The notes under the pieces are model-generated. The model did not search any database and had not been told where the DNA came from. It saw only the letters and a program-made list of their open reading frames with translations. From assembly GCF_001940245.1 (NCBI RefSeq), contig NZ_MJIG01000004.1:124001-188000 (forward strand): 64,000 nucleotides of DNA. The letters are read 5' to 3'. The position numbers were made by a program, and so were the translations under genes. Positions within the stretch are counted from its first letter, which is position 1; the number at the start of each line of letters is the position of its first letter. Source of the DNA: Anaerostipes sp. 992a. GTDB lineage: Bacteria; Bacillota; Clostridia; Lachnospirales; Lachnospiraceae. Below, one piece after another: positions 38,201 to 47,827 of the stretch.

Positions 38201-39868
38201 TTATTCTTTTACGCTTAAAACTGCACCCTTACAGCTGTCAGTAACTAATGATGCGTAACGAGCAAGATATCCTGTCTTCACTTTTGGTTCTTTTGGCTGC
38301 CATTTTTCTTTTCTTGCTGCAAGTTCTTCATCAGATACTTTTACATTCAATGTACATGCATCAATATCAATCTGGATGATATCTCCTTCTTCTACTAATG
38401 CAATCGGACCACCGACAGCAGCCTCTGGACATACATGTCCGATGGAAGCTCCACGGCTGGCTCCACTGAATCGGCCATCTGTAATCAATGCAACGGAAGA
38501 ACCAAGTCCCATTCCTGCGATTGCAGAAGTAGGATTTAACATCTCTCTCATACCTGGGCCTCCCTTTGGTCCTTCATAACGAATGACTACAACATCTCCG
38601 GCTACAATCTTACCACCCTTGATTGCTGCGATTGCATCTTCTTCACAATCAAAGACGCGTGCTGGACCTTCATGCTGCAGCATCTCAGGAACAACAGCAG
38701 AACGTTTTACCACACAGGAATCTGGTGCCAGATTACCTTTTAATACAGCAATTCCACCTACTTCACTGTAAGGATGTTCGATTGGACGAATCACTTCTGG
38801 ATTTTTATTTATACATCCTTCGATGTTCTCTCCAACAGTTTTTGCTGTACATGTCATACAATCTAAGTTTAATAAATCCTTCTTAGAAAGCTCATTCATA
38901 ACCGCATATACGCCGCCTGCTTCATTTAACTCATCCATATAGGTATGGCCTGCTGGAGCAAGATGGCAAAGATTTGGTGTTTTTGCACTGATGCTATTGG
39001 CAATCTCAACATTTAATTCCACGCCTGCTTCATGGGCAATTGCTGGAAGATGAAGCATACTATTCGTAGAACATCCCAATGCCATATCAACTGTTAACGC
39101 ATTCTGGAATGCCTTTTCTGTCATAATGTCTCTTGGTCTGATGTTCTTACGAACCAATTCCATTACCTGCATACCTGCCATCTTTGCTAATTTAATTCTT
39201 TCAGAATATACAGCTGGAATGGTTCCATTACCACTTAAGCCCATACCAAGTACTTCTGTTAAACAGTTCATAGAGTTTGCAGTATACATACCAGAACAAG
39301 AACCGCAGGTTGGACATGCCTTATGCTCAAATTCTAAAACATCTTCTTCCGTCATTGTACCTGCTGCATAAGAACCAACAGCTTCAAACATAGAAGATAA
39401 GCTTGTTCTCTTGCCTTTTACATGTCCTGGAAGCATTGGACCCCCGCTGACAAAGATCGTAGGTACGTTTACTCTTGCTGCTGCCATTAACAGTCCTGGT
39501 ACATTCTTATCACAGTTTGGAATCATAACAAGGGCATCAAACTGATGTGCCAGTGCCATTGCTTCTGTGGAATCTGCAATCAGGTCTCTTGTCACTAAGG
39601 AATATTTCATTCCAATGTGTCCCATGGCGATTCCATCACATACTGCGATCGCCGGGAATACAACTGGTGTACCACCAGCCATAGCCACTCCTAATTTTAC
39701 TGCTTCTGTAATTTTATCCAAATTCATATGACCTGGTACAATTTCGTTATAAGAGCTAACGATACCGACCATTGGTCTCTTCATCTCTTCCTCTGTATGA
39801 CCTAATGCATTAAATAAAGATCTTGCAGGGGAAGCCTGCATTCCGCATCTAACTGCGTCACTCTTCAT
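38201..39868 (-). CDS. ilvD: dihydroxy-acid dehydratase
   Basis: About 555 residues from ATG 39868 (AGGAGG upstream). Iron-sulfur cluster Cys residues lie in [27 protein letters not shown] and later; the Mg/Lys region is [14 protein letters not shown]. Converts dihydroxy-isovalerate and its methyl homologue to oxo acids. Between leuB and ilvB. Confidence 0.96.
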   Translation of the reverse strand: MKSDAVRCGMQASPARSLFNALGHTEEEMKRPMVGIVSSYNEIVPGHMNLDKITEAVKLGVAMAGGTPVVFPAIAVCDGIAMGHIGMKYSLVTRDLIADSTEAMALAHQFDALVMIPNCDKNVPGLLMAAARVNVPTIFVSGGPMLPGHVKGKRTSLSSMFEAVGSYAAGTMTEEDVLEFEHKACPTCGSCSGMYTANSMNCLTEVLGMGLSGNGTIPAVYSERIKLAKMAGMQVMELVRKNIRPRDIMTEKAFQNALTVDMALGCSTNSMLHLPAIAHEAGVELNVEIANSISAKTPNLCHLAPAGHTYMDELNEAGGVYAVMNELSKKDLLNLDCMTCTAKTVGENIEGCINKNPEVIRPIEHPYSEVGGIAVLKGNLAPDSCVVKRSAVVPEMLQHEGPARVFDCEEDAIAAIKGGKIVAGDVVVIRYEGPKGGPGMREMLNPTSAIAGMGLGSSVALITDGRFSGASRGASIGHVCPEAAVGGPIALVEEGDIIQIDIDACTLNVKVSDEELAARKEKWQPKEPKVKTGYLARYASLVTDSCKGAVLSVKE

Positions 39869-39909
39869 TATCAATTCCTCCTTCAAATTTCTTCCATTAT
39901 ATTAAGAAC

Positions 39910-39932
39910 GTCTCTGCGAAGCAGGCAGAGAC
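39910..39932. other. intercistronic hairpin between leuB and ilvD
   Basis: GTCTCTGC (39910-39917) and GCAGAGAC (39925-39932) form a perfect 8-bp stem with a 7-base loop. No U-run follows on the - strand, so it is not a normal terminator; RNA processing or stability is possible. Confidence 0.4.
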
Positions 39933-39955
39933 TTTCACTTCATGTATATCTTTGA

Positions 39956-41038
39956 TTACAGACGTGCTGCAATTAAATCTCCCATTTCTACAGTTCCAAC
40001 TTTGGTGCATCCTTCTGCCATAATATCAACCGTACGATACCCCTCTGCCAGCACCTGTTTCACTGCCGTCTCAATGGCATCCGCTTCTTCATCCAGATCA
40101 AAGGAATAACGCAGCATCATTGCTGCAGAAAGAATCGTAGCAATTGGATTTGCAATATTCTGTCCTGCAATATCCGGTGCAGATCCATGGCTTGGTTCAT
40201 ATAAGCCAAATTTTCCTTCTGCCATACTAGCAGAAGACAACATACCAATAGAACCTGTGATCATGCTAGCTTCGTCAGATAAGATATCACCAAACATATT
40301 TTCTGTAAGGATTACATCAAACTGTCCTGGATCGTATACTAACTGCATTGCACAGTTATCTACCAGCATATGCTCTAATGTTACTTCTGGATAATCCTTG
40401 GCAACTTCTTCTACAACCTTTCTCCAAAGTCTGGAAGAATCTAAAACGTTAGCCTTATCAACGCTGATTACTTTTTTACTTCTCTTCATAGCAATATCAA
40501 ATGCCTTGATTGCAATTCTTCGGATTTCATTTTCATCATAAGTAAGAGAATCATATGCCTTCCATACACCGTTTTCTTCTACTGTTTTTCGCTCACCAAA
40601 ATATAATCCACCGGTTAATTCCCTCATAATAACCATATCAAATCCATCTTTGATGATTTCTTCTTTTAATGGACAGGCATCCTTTAATTCTTCATATAAA
40701 TATGCCGGTCTCATATTTGCAAACAGATTCAGCCCTTTTCTAAGTGCCAGGAGACCTGCTTCTGGTCTTAAATTAGCTGGAAGCTGATACCATGGTGAGG
40801 TAGTTGTATTTCCACCAATGGACCCCATTAAAACTGCATCACTGTTTTTACAAATTTCCAACGTCTCATCGGTTAAAGGCTTTCCATATGCATCAATGGA
40901 AGCTCCTCCCATTAAGACTTGAGTATATTCAAAAGCAATTCCTTTTTTTGATACTGCTTTATCAATTACTTTCATTGCTTCTGTTACGATTTCAGGTCCG
41001 ATTCCGTCACCTTTAATTACAGCAACCCGATAACTCAT
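39956..41038 (-). CDS. leuB: 3-isopropylmalate dehydrogenase
   Basis: About 360 residues. GDGIGPEIV at the N-terminus, substrate Arg segment [30 protein letters not shown] and NAD site [18 protein letters not shown]. Oxidative decarboxylation step in leucine synthesis. First gene of the leuB-ilvD-ilvB-serC-serA-asd operon. leuA, leuC and leuD are not in the window. I found no T-box or leader peptide in the 270 bases upstream. Confidence 0.96.
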   Translation of the reverse strand: MSYRVAVIKGDGIGPEIVTEAMKVIDKAVSKKGIAFEYTQVLMGGASIDAYGKPLTDETLEICKNSDAVLMGSIGGNTTTSPWYQLPANLRPEAGLLALRKGLNLFANMRPAYLYEELKDACPLKEEIIKDGFDMVIMRELTGGLYFGERKTVEENGVWKAYDSLTYDENEIRRIAIKAFDIAMKRSKKVISVDKANVLDSSRLWRKVVEEVAKDYPEVTLEHMLVDNCAMQLVYDPGQFDVILTENMFGDILSDEASMITGSIGMLSSASMAEGKFGLYEPSHGSAPDIAGQNIANPIATILSAAMMLRYSFDLDEEADAIETAVKQVLAEGYRTVDIMAEGCTKVGTVEMGDLIAARL

Positions 41039-41220
41039 TTTCAACATTCCTTTCTACTGAAAAATATTCTGATACTTAGAATATCATATTTTAATAGAAA
41101 AAGCTAATCCTTTTCTTTATAAATTGCGAATTTATGCATTTTTTCTACATATTGTTTCATAAAACACCACTTTTTCAAAGAATCCTTTGTATTTAATTGT
41201 TCAATCGGTAAGAATTAACA

Positions 41221-41249
41221 TTGAATTTTTTTTGCAAAAATGTTAAAAT
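41221..41249 (+). promoter_or_regulatory. promoter of the amidase gene
   Basis: TTGAAT (41221-41226), 17-bp spacer, TAAAAT (41244-41249). A later TTGACA at about 41269 has no well-spaced -10. The intergenic 41039-41315 holds nothing else I can identify, and the leuB promoter on the other strand was not found. Confidence 0.55.
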
Positions 41250-41315
41250 GTAATAAATATTTAATATTTTTGACATAGTTTAAAATATTAAAAATTCTAT
41301 AGAAAGGACATTTAT

Positions 41316-43319
41316 ATGAGAAAAGTAAGTAAGAAACTATTGTGTATTCTGATCAGTGGTACGGTTTTAGCAACCAGTGCACCATCTGTTTTGGCAGAAA
41401 CAACTTCTGGCACTATTATAGAAGAAACAGATGATGAAGCATCCAGTATAGTCTCAACCGAGATTCAGACAGACAGCCTTCCTGCAGAGCATGCAGCTCT
41501 TAATACAGCAGCTGCTGCTGTCGATCCAGACTATCAGACGTTAAAAATTAACGGTACCACATCCAAGTTAAAGCGCGTCCATGCCTCCATTGGAAATATA
41601 ACAATCAATTCCCCCATGGATGGATATTTTTCCGGTGATATTTCTATGATATCTGGAAAACACGTATTGGGGGAAACCAGTGCATTAGAAATCGACTATT
41701 CTTATAATAGTTCTACAAAGAAAGTCACTTTCAAGCGCGGAAGCCGTACGCTTGTGTATACCTTAGATAGCAAAAATGCTACCTATAATGGGTCCTCTTG
41801 CACAGCACCTGCAGCTCCAAGACTGGTTTACAACTGTGACGATAGCAGTAGTTATGTGATGGTTCCTGGTAATTTTACAGTATCTAAGCTGGGATTGAAT
41901 TACAAATACATCTCAGACACTCGTACTGCACGAATCTGTATTCCATCTACCAGTACCTATCAGACGGTGAATTACTCCAATGAAACTTATACTTTGAAGA
42001 AACGCCATGCAACAGTAAATGGTACTAAGATTTCTACTAAAATGTATGGTTTTCTAAAGGGTAATGCTACCATGCTGAGCGCCAAGACGATCTTTGGAAG
42101 CGCAGAAAAATTAAACACTACCTATGCTTATTCTTCCAGCACGGATAAGATCACATTTACACATGGTGATGACACATTGATCATGACATTGGGAAGTACG
42201 GAAGCTACTTTGAATGGAGAAGCCTGCACGGCTGATGAAGCTCCCGTAAAAGCCTATAGCCATGATGCAAATGCTTCTTACGTTATGGTCCCTGCTAACT
42301 TTGTAGCGACACAGCTTGGTTTTAAATATAAGTGGAATTCTGACACGTTGACAGCAGCCATCACAACAAGCGATGCAACTGCTAGTTCTACCTCCAGAAG
42401 TCTGCTTACACCAAAAACAAAGCTGACTGCCAGCAGCAGCAACTATTGTGTACGCTTTAAGCTTCCAAGCGATGTATCTTACGGTACAACAACTGCCACC
42501 GATGATTATCGAAATAAGAAATTATACATCTATCTAAATGGCGGCAATTACAAAACATTCATGGAGAAATCTTCCAACAGATCCGTTAAGACTTCTCCAT
42601 CATCCATTACTGTAAGCTACAGCTCAGACAAAGACCGTACCAGCATCTGTATTAAGACAAGCTCCATCAGAGGCTTTAGTGTAGTAGAGAAAGACGGATA
42701 CATCTATGTTCGCTGGGCTGCTCCAAAGAGCATGTTCAAAAACATCATCTGTCTGGACGCAGGGCACGGTGGAGACGATTCTGGTGCCGTAGGCAACGGA
42801 TACTATGAGAAGAATCTGACCTTAAAGATTGTAAAAAAAGCAAAAACATACTTTGATAAGAACTCAAATTACAAAGTATATTACACTCGTTTAAGCGACT
42901 GGTATCCAAGCCTTGATTACCGTTCCGACTTATCCAATAGTGTAACGGCAGATATGTTTGTCAGCGTACATATTGATGCAGCAGATTCTTCCACTGCAGG
43001 AGGCACCAGCGTATTATATAATACTACCAGTGACCATTATAAGGCTCCTGCCTCTTCCTTAACTTCTTATAAACTAGCAGATATTAATCTGGACAAAGTT
43101 TTGGGTGTAACAAACTTTACAGGAAGATCTGACAAGCTGGTACTTAGGAACAACTTATCTGTATTAAGAAAAAGCAAAACTGCTTCTTCCTTAATCGAGG
43201 TAGGATTCATCACCAAGAAAAAAGAAGCACAATGGATCAACTCAAATTCCGACAAGGTTGGAAAAGCTGTCTATGATTCTATCGTAAGTGCTACCAGCAA
43301 ATATCCTACTTCTAAGTAG
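41316..43319 (+). CDS. secreted N-acetylmuramoyl-L-alanine amidase with two stalk-like repeats
   Basis: 667 residues. A signal peptide (cleavage after about VLA, residue 27) is followed by two homologous repeats (about 70-210 and 215-355). Each runs from a VHA/RHATxNGTxI-like strand to YVMVPxNF…LG…YK, of the copper-amine-oxidase N-terminal-like fold used as a wall or substrate stalk. A beta-rich AMIN-like stretch follows (about 370-475). The C-terminal Amidase_3 domain starts IICLDAGHGGDDSGA, with the zinc ligands in that His, the Glu of YEKNL and SVHIDA, and the catalytic Glu in LIEVGF. It cleaves the peptide from peptidoglycan glycan strands. Monocistronic with promoter and terminator. Confidence 0.92.
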   Translation: MRKVSKKLLCILISGTVLATSAPSVLAETTSGTIIEETDDEASSIVSTEIQTDSLPAEHAALNTAAAAVDPDYQTLKINGTTSKLKRVHASIGNITINSPMDGYFSGDISMISGKHVLGETSALEIDYSYNSSTKKVTFKRGSRTLVYTLDSKNATYNGSSCTAPAAPRLVYNCDDSSSYVMVPGNFTVSKLGLNYKYISDTRTARICIPSTSTYQTVNYSNETYTLKKRHATVNGTKISTKMYGFLKGNATMLSAKTIFGSAEKLNTTYAYSSSTDKITFTHGDDTLIMTLGSTEATLNGEACTADEAPVKAYSHDANASYVMVPANFVATQLGFKYKWNSDTLTAAITTSDATASSTSRSLLTPKTKLTASSSNYCVRFKLPSDVSYGTTTATDDYRNKKLYIYLNGGNYKTFMEKSSNRSVKTSPSSITVSYSSDKDRTSICIKTSSIRGFSVVEKDGYIYVRWAAPKSMFKNIICLDAGHGGDDSGAVGNGYYEKNLTLKIVKKAKTYFDKNSNYKVYYTRLSDWYPSLDYRSDLSNSVTADMFVSVHIDAADSSTAGGTSVLYNTTSDHYKAPASSLTSYKLADINLDKVLGVTNFTGRSDKLVLRNNLSVLRKSKTASSLIEVGFITKKKEAQWINSNSDKVGKAVYDSIVSATSKYPTSK

Positions 43320-43326
43320 TAAATAC

Positions 43327-43366
43327 AAAAGCTCAGTATTCGGCAGATTACCGATACTGGGCTTTT
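43327..43366 (+). terminator. intrinsic terminator of the amidase gene
   Basis: A 13-bp stem (43327-43339 with 43354-43366, one G-U) ends in TTTTC. Confidence 0.8.
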
Positions 43367-43410
43367 CTCATGTCTATCCATATCATGTTGAAATGCTCAC
43401 GCTTATTCTT

Positions 43411-43710
43411 CTAATATTGATTCGTGTAAACAGGTATACACAAATAGCACCCTTCATTGATCTGATATCCGTCTAAATCGTTACACTTTTTAATCTCATA
43501 TACATAATCTCTGATATCTCCACAAGGCTCTTCATAATACTTCTCGGCAATCCCCCAGACAGTATCCCCCTTCTTCACTTTAATCGTCTTATATTGAATC
43601 ACCGCTTCATTATTGGCACTAACATCGGAACGAAGAAATCCCACAAGCCCAATTGCCAGCACACATACCAATATCACTGTAATACAAATTGCTGCAAAAT
43701 TCTTTCTCAT
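43411..43710 (-). CDS. YneA-like SOS cell-division suppressor (LysM protein)
   Basis: 99 residues: a short basic N-terminus, one membrane helix (about 6-27), then a LysM domain (TIKVKKGDTVWGIAEKYY…YQINEGCYLCIP; about 48-94). This is the layout of YneA of Bacillus, a LexA-controlled division inhibitor transcribed divergently from lexA. Two LexA boxes overlap or follow its promoter. The sequence identity to YneA itself cannot be judged by eye, so the name rests on architecture plus position. Damage-induced division delay is the expected role. Confidence 0.8.
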   Translation of the reverse strand: MRKNFAAICITVILVCVLAIGLVGFLRSDVSANNEAVIQYKTIKVKKGDTVWGIAEKYYEEPCGDIRDYVYEIKKCNDLDGYQINEGCYLCIPVYTNQY

Positions 43711-43730
43711 ACTTTCTCCTCCTCAAAAAT

Positions 43731-43744
43731 CGAACATTTGTTTC
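43731..43744. promoter_or_regulatory. LexA (SOS) box 1
   Basis: CGAACATTTGTTTC matches the Bacillus-type SOS box CGAACNNNNGTTCG at 8 of 9 or 10 defined positions. It lies in the leader of the LysM gene, just before its ribosome site. Confidence 0.75.
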
Positions 43745-43757
43745 TTTTGTTATTTGT

Positions 43758-43786
43758 ATTATATCGAACATTTGTTCTCTTGTCAA
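43758..43786 (-). promoter_or_regulatory. promoter of the YneA-like gene
   Basis: TTGACA (43781-43786), 17-bp spacer, TATAAT (43758-43763): full consensus. LexA box 2 fills the spacer, so repression is direct. Confidence 0.85.
43765..43778. promoter_or_regulatory. LexA (SOS) box 2
   Basis: CGAACATTTGTTCT, one mismatch from CGAACNNNNGTTCG, located between the -35 and -10 of the YneA-like gene. Confidence 0.85.
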
Positions 43787-43793
43787 TATAAAT

Positions 43794-43807
43794 CGAAAAT
43801 TTGTTCG
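43794..43807. promoter_or_regulatory. LexA (SOS) box 3
   Basis: CGAAAATTTGTTCG, one mismatch from consensus and nearly palindromic. It lies between the divergent promoters, nearer lexA, and probably serves lexA autoregulation. Confidence 0.8.
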
Positions 43808-43828
43808 GAACAGGTATTCGGAAACTTC

Positions 43829-43857
43829 TTGTCTTGTTTTTCTGTCTATGATATACT
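43829..43857 (+). promoter_or_regulatory. promoter of lexA
   Basis: TTGTCT (43829-43834), 17-bp spacer, TATACT (43852-43857), about 20 bases downstream of LexA box 3. Confidence 0.65.
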
Positions 43858-43890
43858 AAGAATAAATCAAGGATGGGAGGTTATGTCTTC

Positions 43891-44514
43891 ATGGCATATG
43901 GAAAAATTAGTAAGAAACAATCAGAAATTTTAGAATATATCAAAAGCCAGATTTTAGAGAAGGGATACCCACCTGCAGTTCGGGAAATCTGCAAGGCCGT
44001 AAACCTTAAATCCACGTCCTCCGTACATTCTCATCTGGAGACACTGGAGAAGAATGGCTATATTCGTCGTGACCCTACAAAACCACGTGCAATCGAGATT
44101 ATTGACGATACCTTTAATTTAACCCGCCGAGAAGTATCCAACGTACCGATCGTAGGAACGGTTGCTGCCGGACAGCCACTCCTGGCGCAGGAGCATATCG
44201 AAAATTATTTTACAATCCCAACCGAGTTTATGCCTAATAGCGAGACTTTTATGTTAACTGTGCAGGGAGACAGTATGGTGAATGTGGGAATTTACAATGG
44301 TGACTATGTTCTTGTAGAATCCTGCAGCACTGCCTCTAATGGAGAGATCGTAGTAGCTTTGGTAGATGATGGTGCCACAGTCAAAAGATTTTATAAGGAA
44401 GACAGCTATTACCGCCTGCAGCCAGAGAATGATTTTATGGAACCGATCATCGTAGATGATGTCTCCATTCTGGGAAAAGTAATCGGTGTATTCCGTTTTC
44501 TCAATAAGCATTAA
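43891..44514 (+). CDS. lexA: SOS response repressor LexA
   Basis: 207 residues. An N-terminal winged helix ([24 protein letters not shown]) binds the SOS box. The S24 domain has the self-cleavage bond Ala93-Gly94 (TVAAGQP), nucleophile Ser128 (GDSMVN) and general base Lys165 (ATVKRF). RecA filaments trigger cleavage and de-repression. ATG 43891 is chosen, 10 bases after GGGAGG; the upstream ATG 43873 overlaps that site. Confidence 0.97.
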   Translation: MAYGKISKKQSEILEYIKSQILEKGYPPAVREICKAVNLKSTSSVHSHLETLEKNGYIRRDPTKPRAIEIIDDTFNLTRREVSNVPIVGTVAAGQPLLAQEHIENYFTIPTEFMPNSETFMLTVQGDSMVNVGIYNGDYVLVESCSTASNGEIVVALVDDGATVKRFYKEDSYYRLQPENDFMEPIIVDDVSILGKVIGVFRFLNKH

Positions 44515-44516
44515 AA

Positions 44517-44578
44517 AAAAGATGGATTCCAATTGCCCTATCTCTTCCTTTGATATAGCATTATGAAATCCATCTTTT
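44517..44578. terminator. bidirectional terminator between lexA and rsfS
   Basis: AAAAGATGGATT (44517-44528) pairs with AATCCATCTTTT (44567-44578). T-runs follow on both strands, so it can end lexA and the long obgE-rsfS operon. Confidence 0.8.
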
Positions 44579-44604
44579 CTCTCTATTCTCTATTTCAAAA
44601 TTAC

Positions 44605-44949
44605 TTATTCAAAATCAATTTCTTTTCCGTCCTTCCAGATTCTTTCAAGATCATAGAACAGACGGTTTTCTTTATCAAAGATATGAATGATCACATCATT
44701 AAAATCCATGAGAATCCAGGAACCCTGTCGGTATCCTTCCAGCTGTTTCATCTCATATCCTGCCTTATACAGCTTTTCCTGTACATTGTCTACCAGTGCA
44801 CGCACCTGACTGTCACTGTTCCCATGGGCAATGATAAAATAATCGGCCATTACGGTCACACCAGTAATATCAATTACCTTAATATCCTCTGCCTTCTTTT
44901 CATCTAAGGCATCATAGGCGATTTTCGCCATTTTTCTTGATTCTTCCAT
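44605..44949 (-). CDS. rsfS: ribosomal silencing factor RsfS
   Basis: 114 residues of the Iojap/RsfS family: KAEDIKVIDITGVTVMADYFIIAHGNSDSQVRAL is the conserved core (landmark). It binds L14 and blocks subunit joining when nutrients are short. Starts at the stop codon of yqeK with one-base overlap. Last gene of its operon. Confidence 0.95.
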   Translation of the reverse strand: MEESRKMAKIAYDALDEKKAEDIKVIDITGVTVMADYFIIAHGNSDSQVRALVDNVQEKLYKAGYEMKQLEGYRQGSWILMDFNDVIIHIFDKENRLFYDLERIWKDGKEIDFE

Positions 44950-45521
44950 TATTGCACCTCGTGTTTCGTGTAATAGTGATAAGTTTCTAATGTCATTGGA
45001 TCGCAGCTAGCCGTTTTTCCATTAAGATATTCTAAAGTCTGCTTCAGAATAAAGATCAGGCATTGGTCCAGATCCTCGAATGCCAGTCTGCGTATCTTAT
45101 CAAGCTCTGGAGCCTTGTCCCGATTAGGTTCCATGTAATCAGCTACAAATATAATCTTTTCCAACAACGTCATATCTGGCTTTCCAGTTGTATGCCATCG
45201 AATCGCAGATAAAATTTCTTCATCCTCAATACCATAGGTCTCTTTCGCTACCTCTGCACCCAATTTGGCATGCAGAAGTTCTGGATTCTCCTGTTCAACC
45301 TGGGTGAATGGGATTTTGCGTTCCTTGCACATTGCAACCTTTTCCTTATTAGGAATCCATTTGGCGCAGTCGTGCAGCAATCCTGCCAGATCTGCCTTCG
45401 CCATATCACATCCATAGCGCATAGCAAGACAGTCAGCCGTGTACTCTACCCCCAAAGTATGCTCATAACGTCCTGGTTTTAATACTTTTTTTAAATGCTC
45501 TTTGATTTTATCTTTTTTCAT
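44949..45521 (-). CDS. yqeK: HD-domain hydrolase YqeK (diadenosine tetraphosphatase family)
   Basis: 190 residues. HD metal site: RYEHTLGVEYTAD (first His), GLLHDCAKW (HD pair), LLHAKLGA, AIRWHTTG and VADYMEPNR. Members hydrolyse Ap4A symmetrically to ADP. Overlaps the end of nadD by 14 bases; the nadD-yqeK-rsfS order is conserved in Bacillota. Confidence 0.93.
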   Translation of the reverse strand: MKKDKIKEHLKKVLKPGRYEHTLGVEYTADCLAMRYGCDMAKADLAGLLHDCAKWIPNKEKVAMCKERKIPFTQVEQENPELLHAKLGAEVAKETYGIEDEEILSAIRWHTTGKPDMTLLEKIIFVADYMEPNRDKAPELDKIRRLAFEDLDQCLIFILKQTLEYLNGKTASCDPMTLETYHYYTKHEVQ

Positions 45522-46119
45522 ACAACTTATGCTCCTTAATATAATGCAGAACCGCGTCAGGAAGCAGATATCTGCAACTTCTGCCGAGCTCGATCTGTTT
45601 TCTTAAGTAGCTTGAAGAAATCTCCAAATTAGGACTATTCAGACGGAGTACCTGGGCATCATATTTATCATTCAGATATTCAATCTGTGCATCGATAGCA
45701 CTATATGAATCTGCACGGGAAGCAGCTACAATCTTGGCCAGAGCTAAAATCTTGGCCGGATCCTTCCAGCTTTCAATATGATACAGGGAATCCGCTCCCA
45801 ATATAAAATAAAAATCCACATCCGGATATGCCTTTGTCAGTTCATCCAGAGTATCTACTGTATAAGTGTTTCCAGACCGCTTTAGTTCCACATCCGAAAA
45901 ACAAAAATGAGGATTGTCTTCAATAGCCAATTGGATCATTGCCACCCTGTTTTCCTCTTTAATATTACTGGAAATATTTTTATAATAAGGATTCTTGGCA
46001 GGCATGATCAGCACCTGATCTAGCCCAAACTGTTCATATGCAGTTTCTCCTAACATCAAATGTCCATAGTGTATGGGATTAAAGGTTCCTCCCATAATTC
46101 CAATCTTCCTTCGTTTCAT
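45508..46119 (-). CDS. nadD: nicotinate-nucleotide adenylyltransferase
   Basis: 203 residues. Nucleotidyltransferase motif GGTFNPIHYGHL and C-terminal ISSSYLRKQIELGRSCRYLLP, the ISSTxxR-type site. Converts nicotinate mononucleotide to deamido-NAD. Between yhbY and yqeK in the same operon. Confidence 0.95.
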   Translation of the reverse strand: MKRRKIGIMGGTFNPIHYGHLMLGETAYEQFGLDQVLIMPAKNPYYKNISSNIKEENRVAMIQLAIEDNPHFCFSDVELKRSGNTYTVDTLDELTKAYPDVDFYFILGADSLYHIESWKDPAKILALAKIVAASRADSYSAIDAQIEYLNDKYDAQVLRLNSPNLEISSSYLRKQIELGRSCRYLLPDAVLHYIKEHKLYEKR

Positions 46120-46131
46120 AGGGCTGTTCCT

Positions 46132-46440
46132 CTATTTTTTCGGTTGCTTCTGACCTGGAAGAAAAATCTTCTTATGATCTCTGGATTCTTTATATAATAC
46201 AATCTTTCTACCGATAACCTGCACAACCTGTGAGCGGGTACGCTCTGCCAGAAGCTCAGCAATATCTCTAGGGTCATTTAAGCAGTTTTTCAGCACATGG
46301 ATTTTGATCAGCTCACGAGCATCCACCGCTTCCCGGATTGCTTCAATATTTTCTGGTGTTACGGACGATTTTCCAATCTGAAAAATCGGATCAATATTCA
46401 TAGCAAGCCCTTTTAAATACGCTCTTTCTTTGCTTGTCAT
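46132..46440 (-). CDS. yhbY: CRM-domain RNA-binding protein YhbY
   Basis: About 102 residues. CRM fold with TSKERAYLKGLAMNIDPIFQIGKSSVT and the GxxG-like loop region; conserved IKIHVLKNC. Binds pre-50S ribosomal particles. ATG 46440 has GGAGG at 7 bases; ATG 46446 is too close to it. Confidence 0.92.
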   Translation of the reverse strand: MTSKERAYLKGLAMNIDPIFQIGKSSVTPENIEAIREAVDARELIKIHVLKNCLNDPRDIAELLAERTRSQVVQVIGRKIVLYKESRDHKKIFLPGQKQPKK

Positions 46441-46454
46441 TCTCATTCCTCCAT

Positions 46455-47747
46455 CTATTTATAATAATCAAATTCCAATTCATACAGACGGACCGTATCT
46501 CCCTCCTGGATACCCAGACGTTCCAATTCATCCAGAATACCATTCTCTTTTAAGAATTTCTGGAAGAAATTAAATCCCTTTTCTGACTCCAGATTGGTGT
46601 ATCCGAGCATTCTCTGAATTCTTGGTCCTTCTACATCATATAGCCCATCTTCTTCATTATAATAAACCAAAATTGGTTCCTCTGCCTCTTCTTTGTTTTC
46701 CAGGAAAAATTCCTGTTCAAATTCCGTCGGTTTCTCCGGAAGTTCTTTTAACAGATCGTTTACATACCAAAGAAGCTCCTTCACACCCTCGCCTGTTACA
46801 GCAGAAATCGGAAATACTTTCATTCCATCCTTTTCAAATTCATCCTTTAACAGTTCAACGGCCGTTTCCCTGTCCTCTTCCGTCATGGCATCGATCTTAT
46901 TCGCAGCAATCACCTGTGGTCGCTTTGCAATCTCCGGATTATAAGAGATCAGCTCATTCATAATTGCATGGATATCCGCAATCGGATCCCTTCCTTCTAC
47001 CGATGCAGCATCGACAATGTGAATGTTTACCTTTGTTCGTTCGATATGGCGAAGAAATTCAAATCCCAATCCAACACCTTCGGATGCTCCTTCAATAATT
47101 CCAGGAATATCCGCAATGACAAATCCATTTCCATCTGCCAGATCCACAACACCCAGATTTGGATTCAATGTGGTAAAGTGATAGTTTGCAATTTTCGGTT
47201 TTGCATTGGTGACTCTGGATAAAAATGTTGATTTTCCAACATTCGGGAATCCTACCAATCCCACATCGGCAATGACCTTTAATTCAAGGGAAACATACAA
47301 TTCTTTTGCTTTCTGACCCGGCTGGGCATACTTTGGTGCCTGCATCGTGGATGTTGCATAGTGCTGGTTTCCTTTACCACCACGTCCTCCTTCCAGCAAT
47401 ACAACAGGCTCTGTCTTGTTGGACATATCTAAAATTACTTTCCCGGTTTCCGTATCCTTAATAATGGTTCCTGGTGGTACCTTAACAACCATGTTGGCTC
47501 CGTTGGCACCATGACATCTTCTCTTTCTTCCCGGTTCCCCATTGCCTGCACAGTATTTGCGTTTTTGTCTGAAATCAGCCAACGTGTTCATTCCTTCATC
47601 TACCACAAAGATCAAATCTCCGCCTTTTCCACCATCACCGCCATCCGGACCGCCATCTGGTACATATAGCTCTCGACGGAAGCTGGCACATCCATCGCCA
47701 CCACGTCCGGAACGGATATAAATATCTGCTCTATCTGCAAATTTCAT
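46455..47747 (-). CDS. obgE: GTPase ObgE with C-terminal OCT domain
   Basis: About 430 residues. Glycine-rich N-terminal Obg domain (GGPDGGDGGKGGDLIF), G domain with GFPNVGKST, DIPGIIEGASEGVGLG and NKID, and a C-terminal OCT domain (about 355-430). Essential 50S assembly and stress GTPase. Start ATG 47747 (MKFADRADIYIRSG) follows GAGGTGAGACG; the longer frame to 47819 crosses a hairpin. Confidence 0.97.
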   Translation of the reverse strand: MKFADRADIYIRSGRGGDGCASFRRELYVPDGGPDGGDGGKGGDLIFVVDEGMNTLADFRQKRKYCAGNGEPGRKRRCHGANGANMVVKVPPGTIIKDTETGKVILDMSNKTEPVVLLEGGRGGKGNQHYATSTMQAPKYAQPGQKAKELYVSLELKVIADVGLVGFPNVGKSTFLSRVTNAKPKIANYHFTTLNPNLGVVDLADGNGFVIADIPGIIEGASEGVGLGFEFLRHIERTKVNIHIVDAASVEGRDPIADIHAIMNELISYNPEIAKRPQVIAANKIDAMTEEDRETAVELLKDEFEKDGMKVFPISAVTGEGVKELLWYVNDLLKELPEKPTEFEQEFFLENKEEAEEPILVYYNEEDGLYDVEGPRIQRMLGYTNLESEKGFNFFQKFLKENGILDELERLGIQEGDTVRLYELEFDYYK

Positions 47748-47782
47748 CGTCTCACCTCTTTTTTTACAAATCTCACGTATAT

Positions 47783-47816
47783 GAAAAGCGGCTCCAAATA
47801 AAACTTTGAAGCCGCT
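47783..47816 (-). terminator. attenuating hairpin between rpmA and obgE
   Basis: AGCGGCT (47787-47793) pairs with AGCCGCT (47810-47816), followed on the - strand by UUUUC. The stem is short with a 16-base loop, so it probably lowers but does not stop read-through from ribosomal genes into obgE. Confidence 0.6.
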
Positions 47817-47827
47817 CATTGTTTAAA

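Noticed and set aside
39910-39932. Terminator between leuB and ilvD.
   Set aside because: The hairpin is stable but no U-run follows on the coding strand, so it is listed only as a possible processing element.
41039-41315. T-box or leucine leader peptide ahead of leuB.
   Set aside because: No T-box core sequence, no run of Leu codons and no terminator structure were seen on the - strand.
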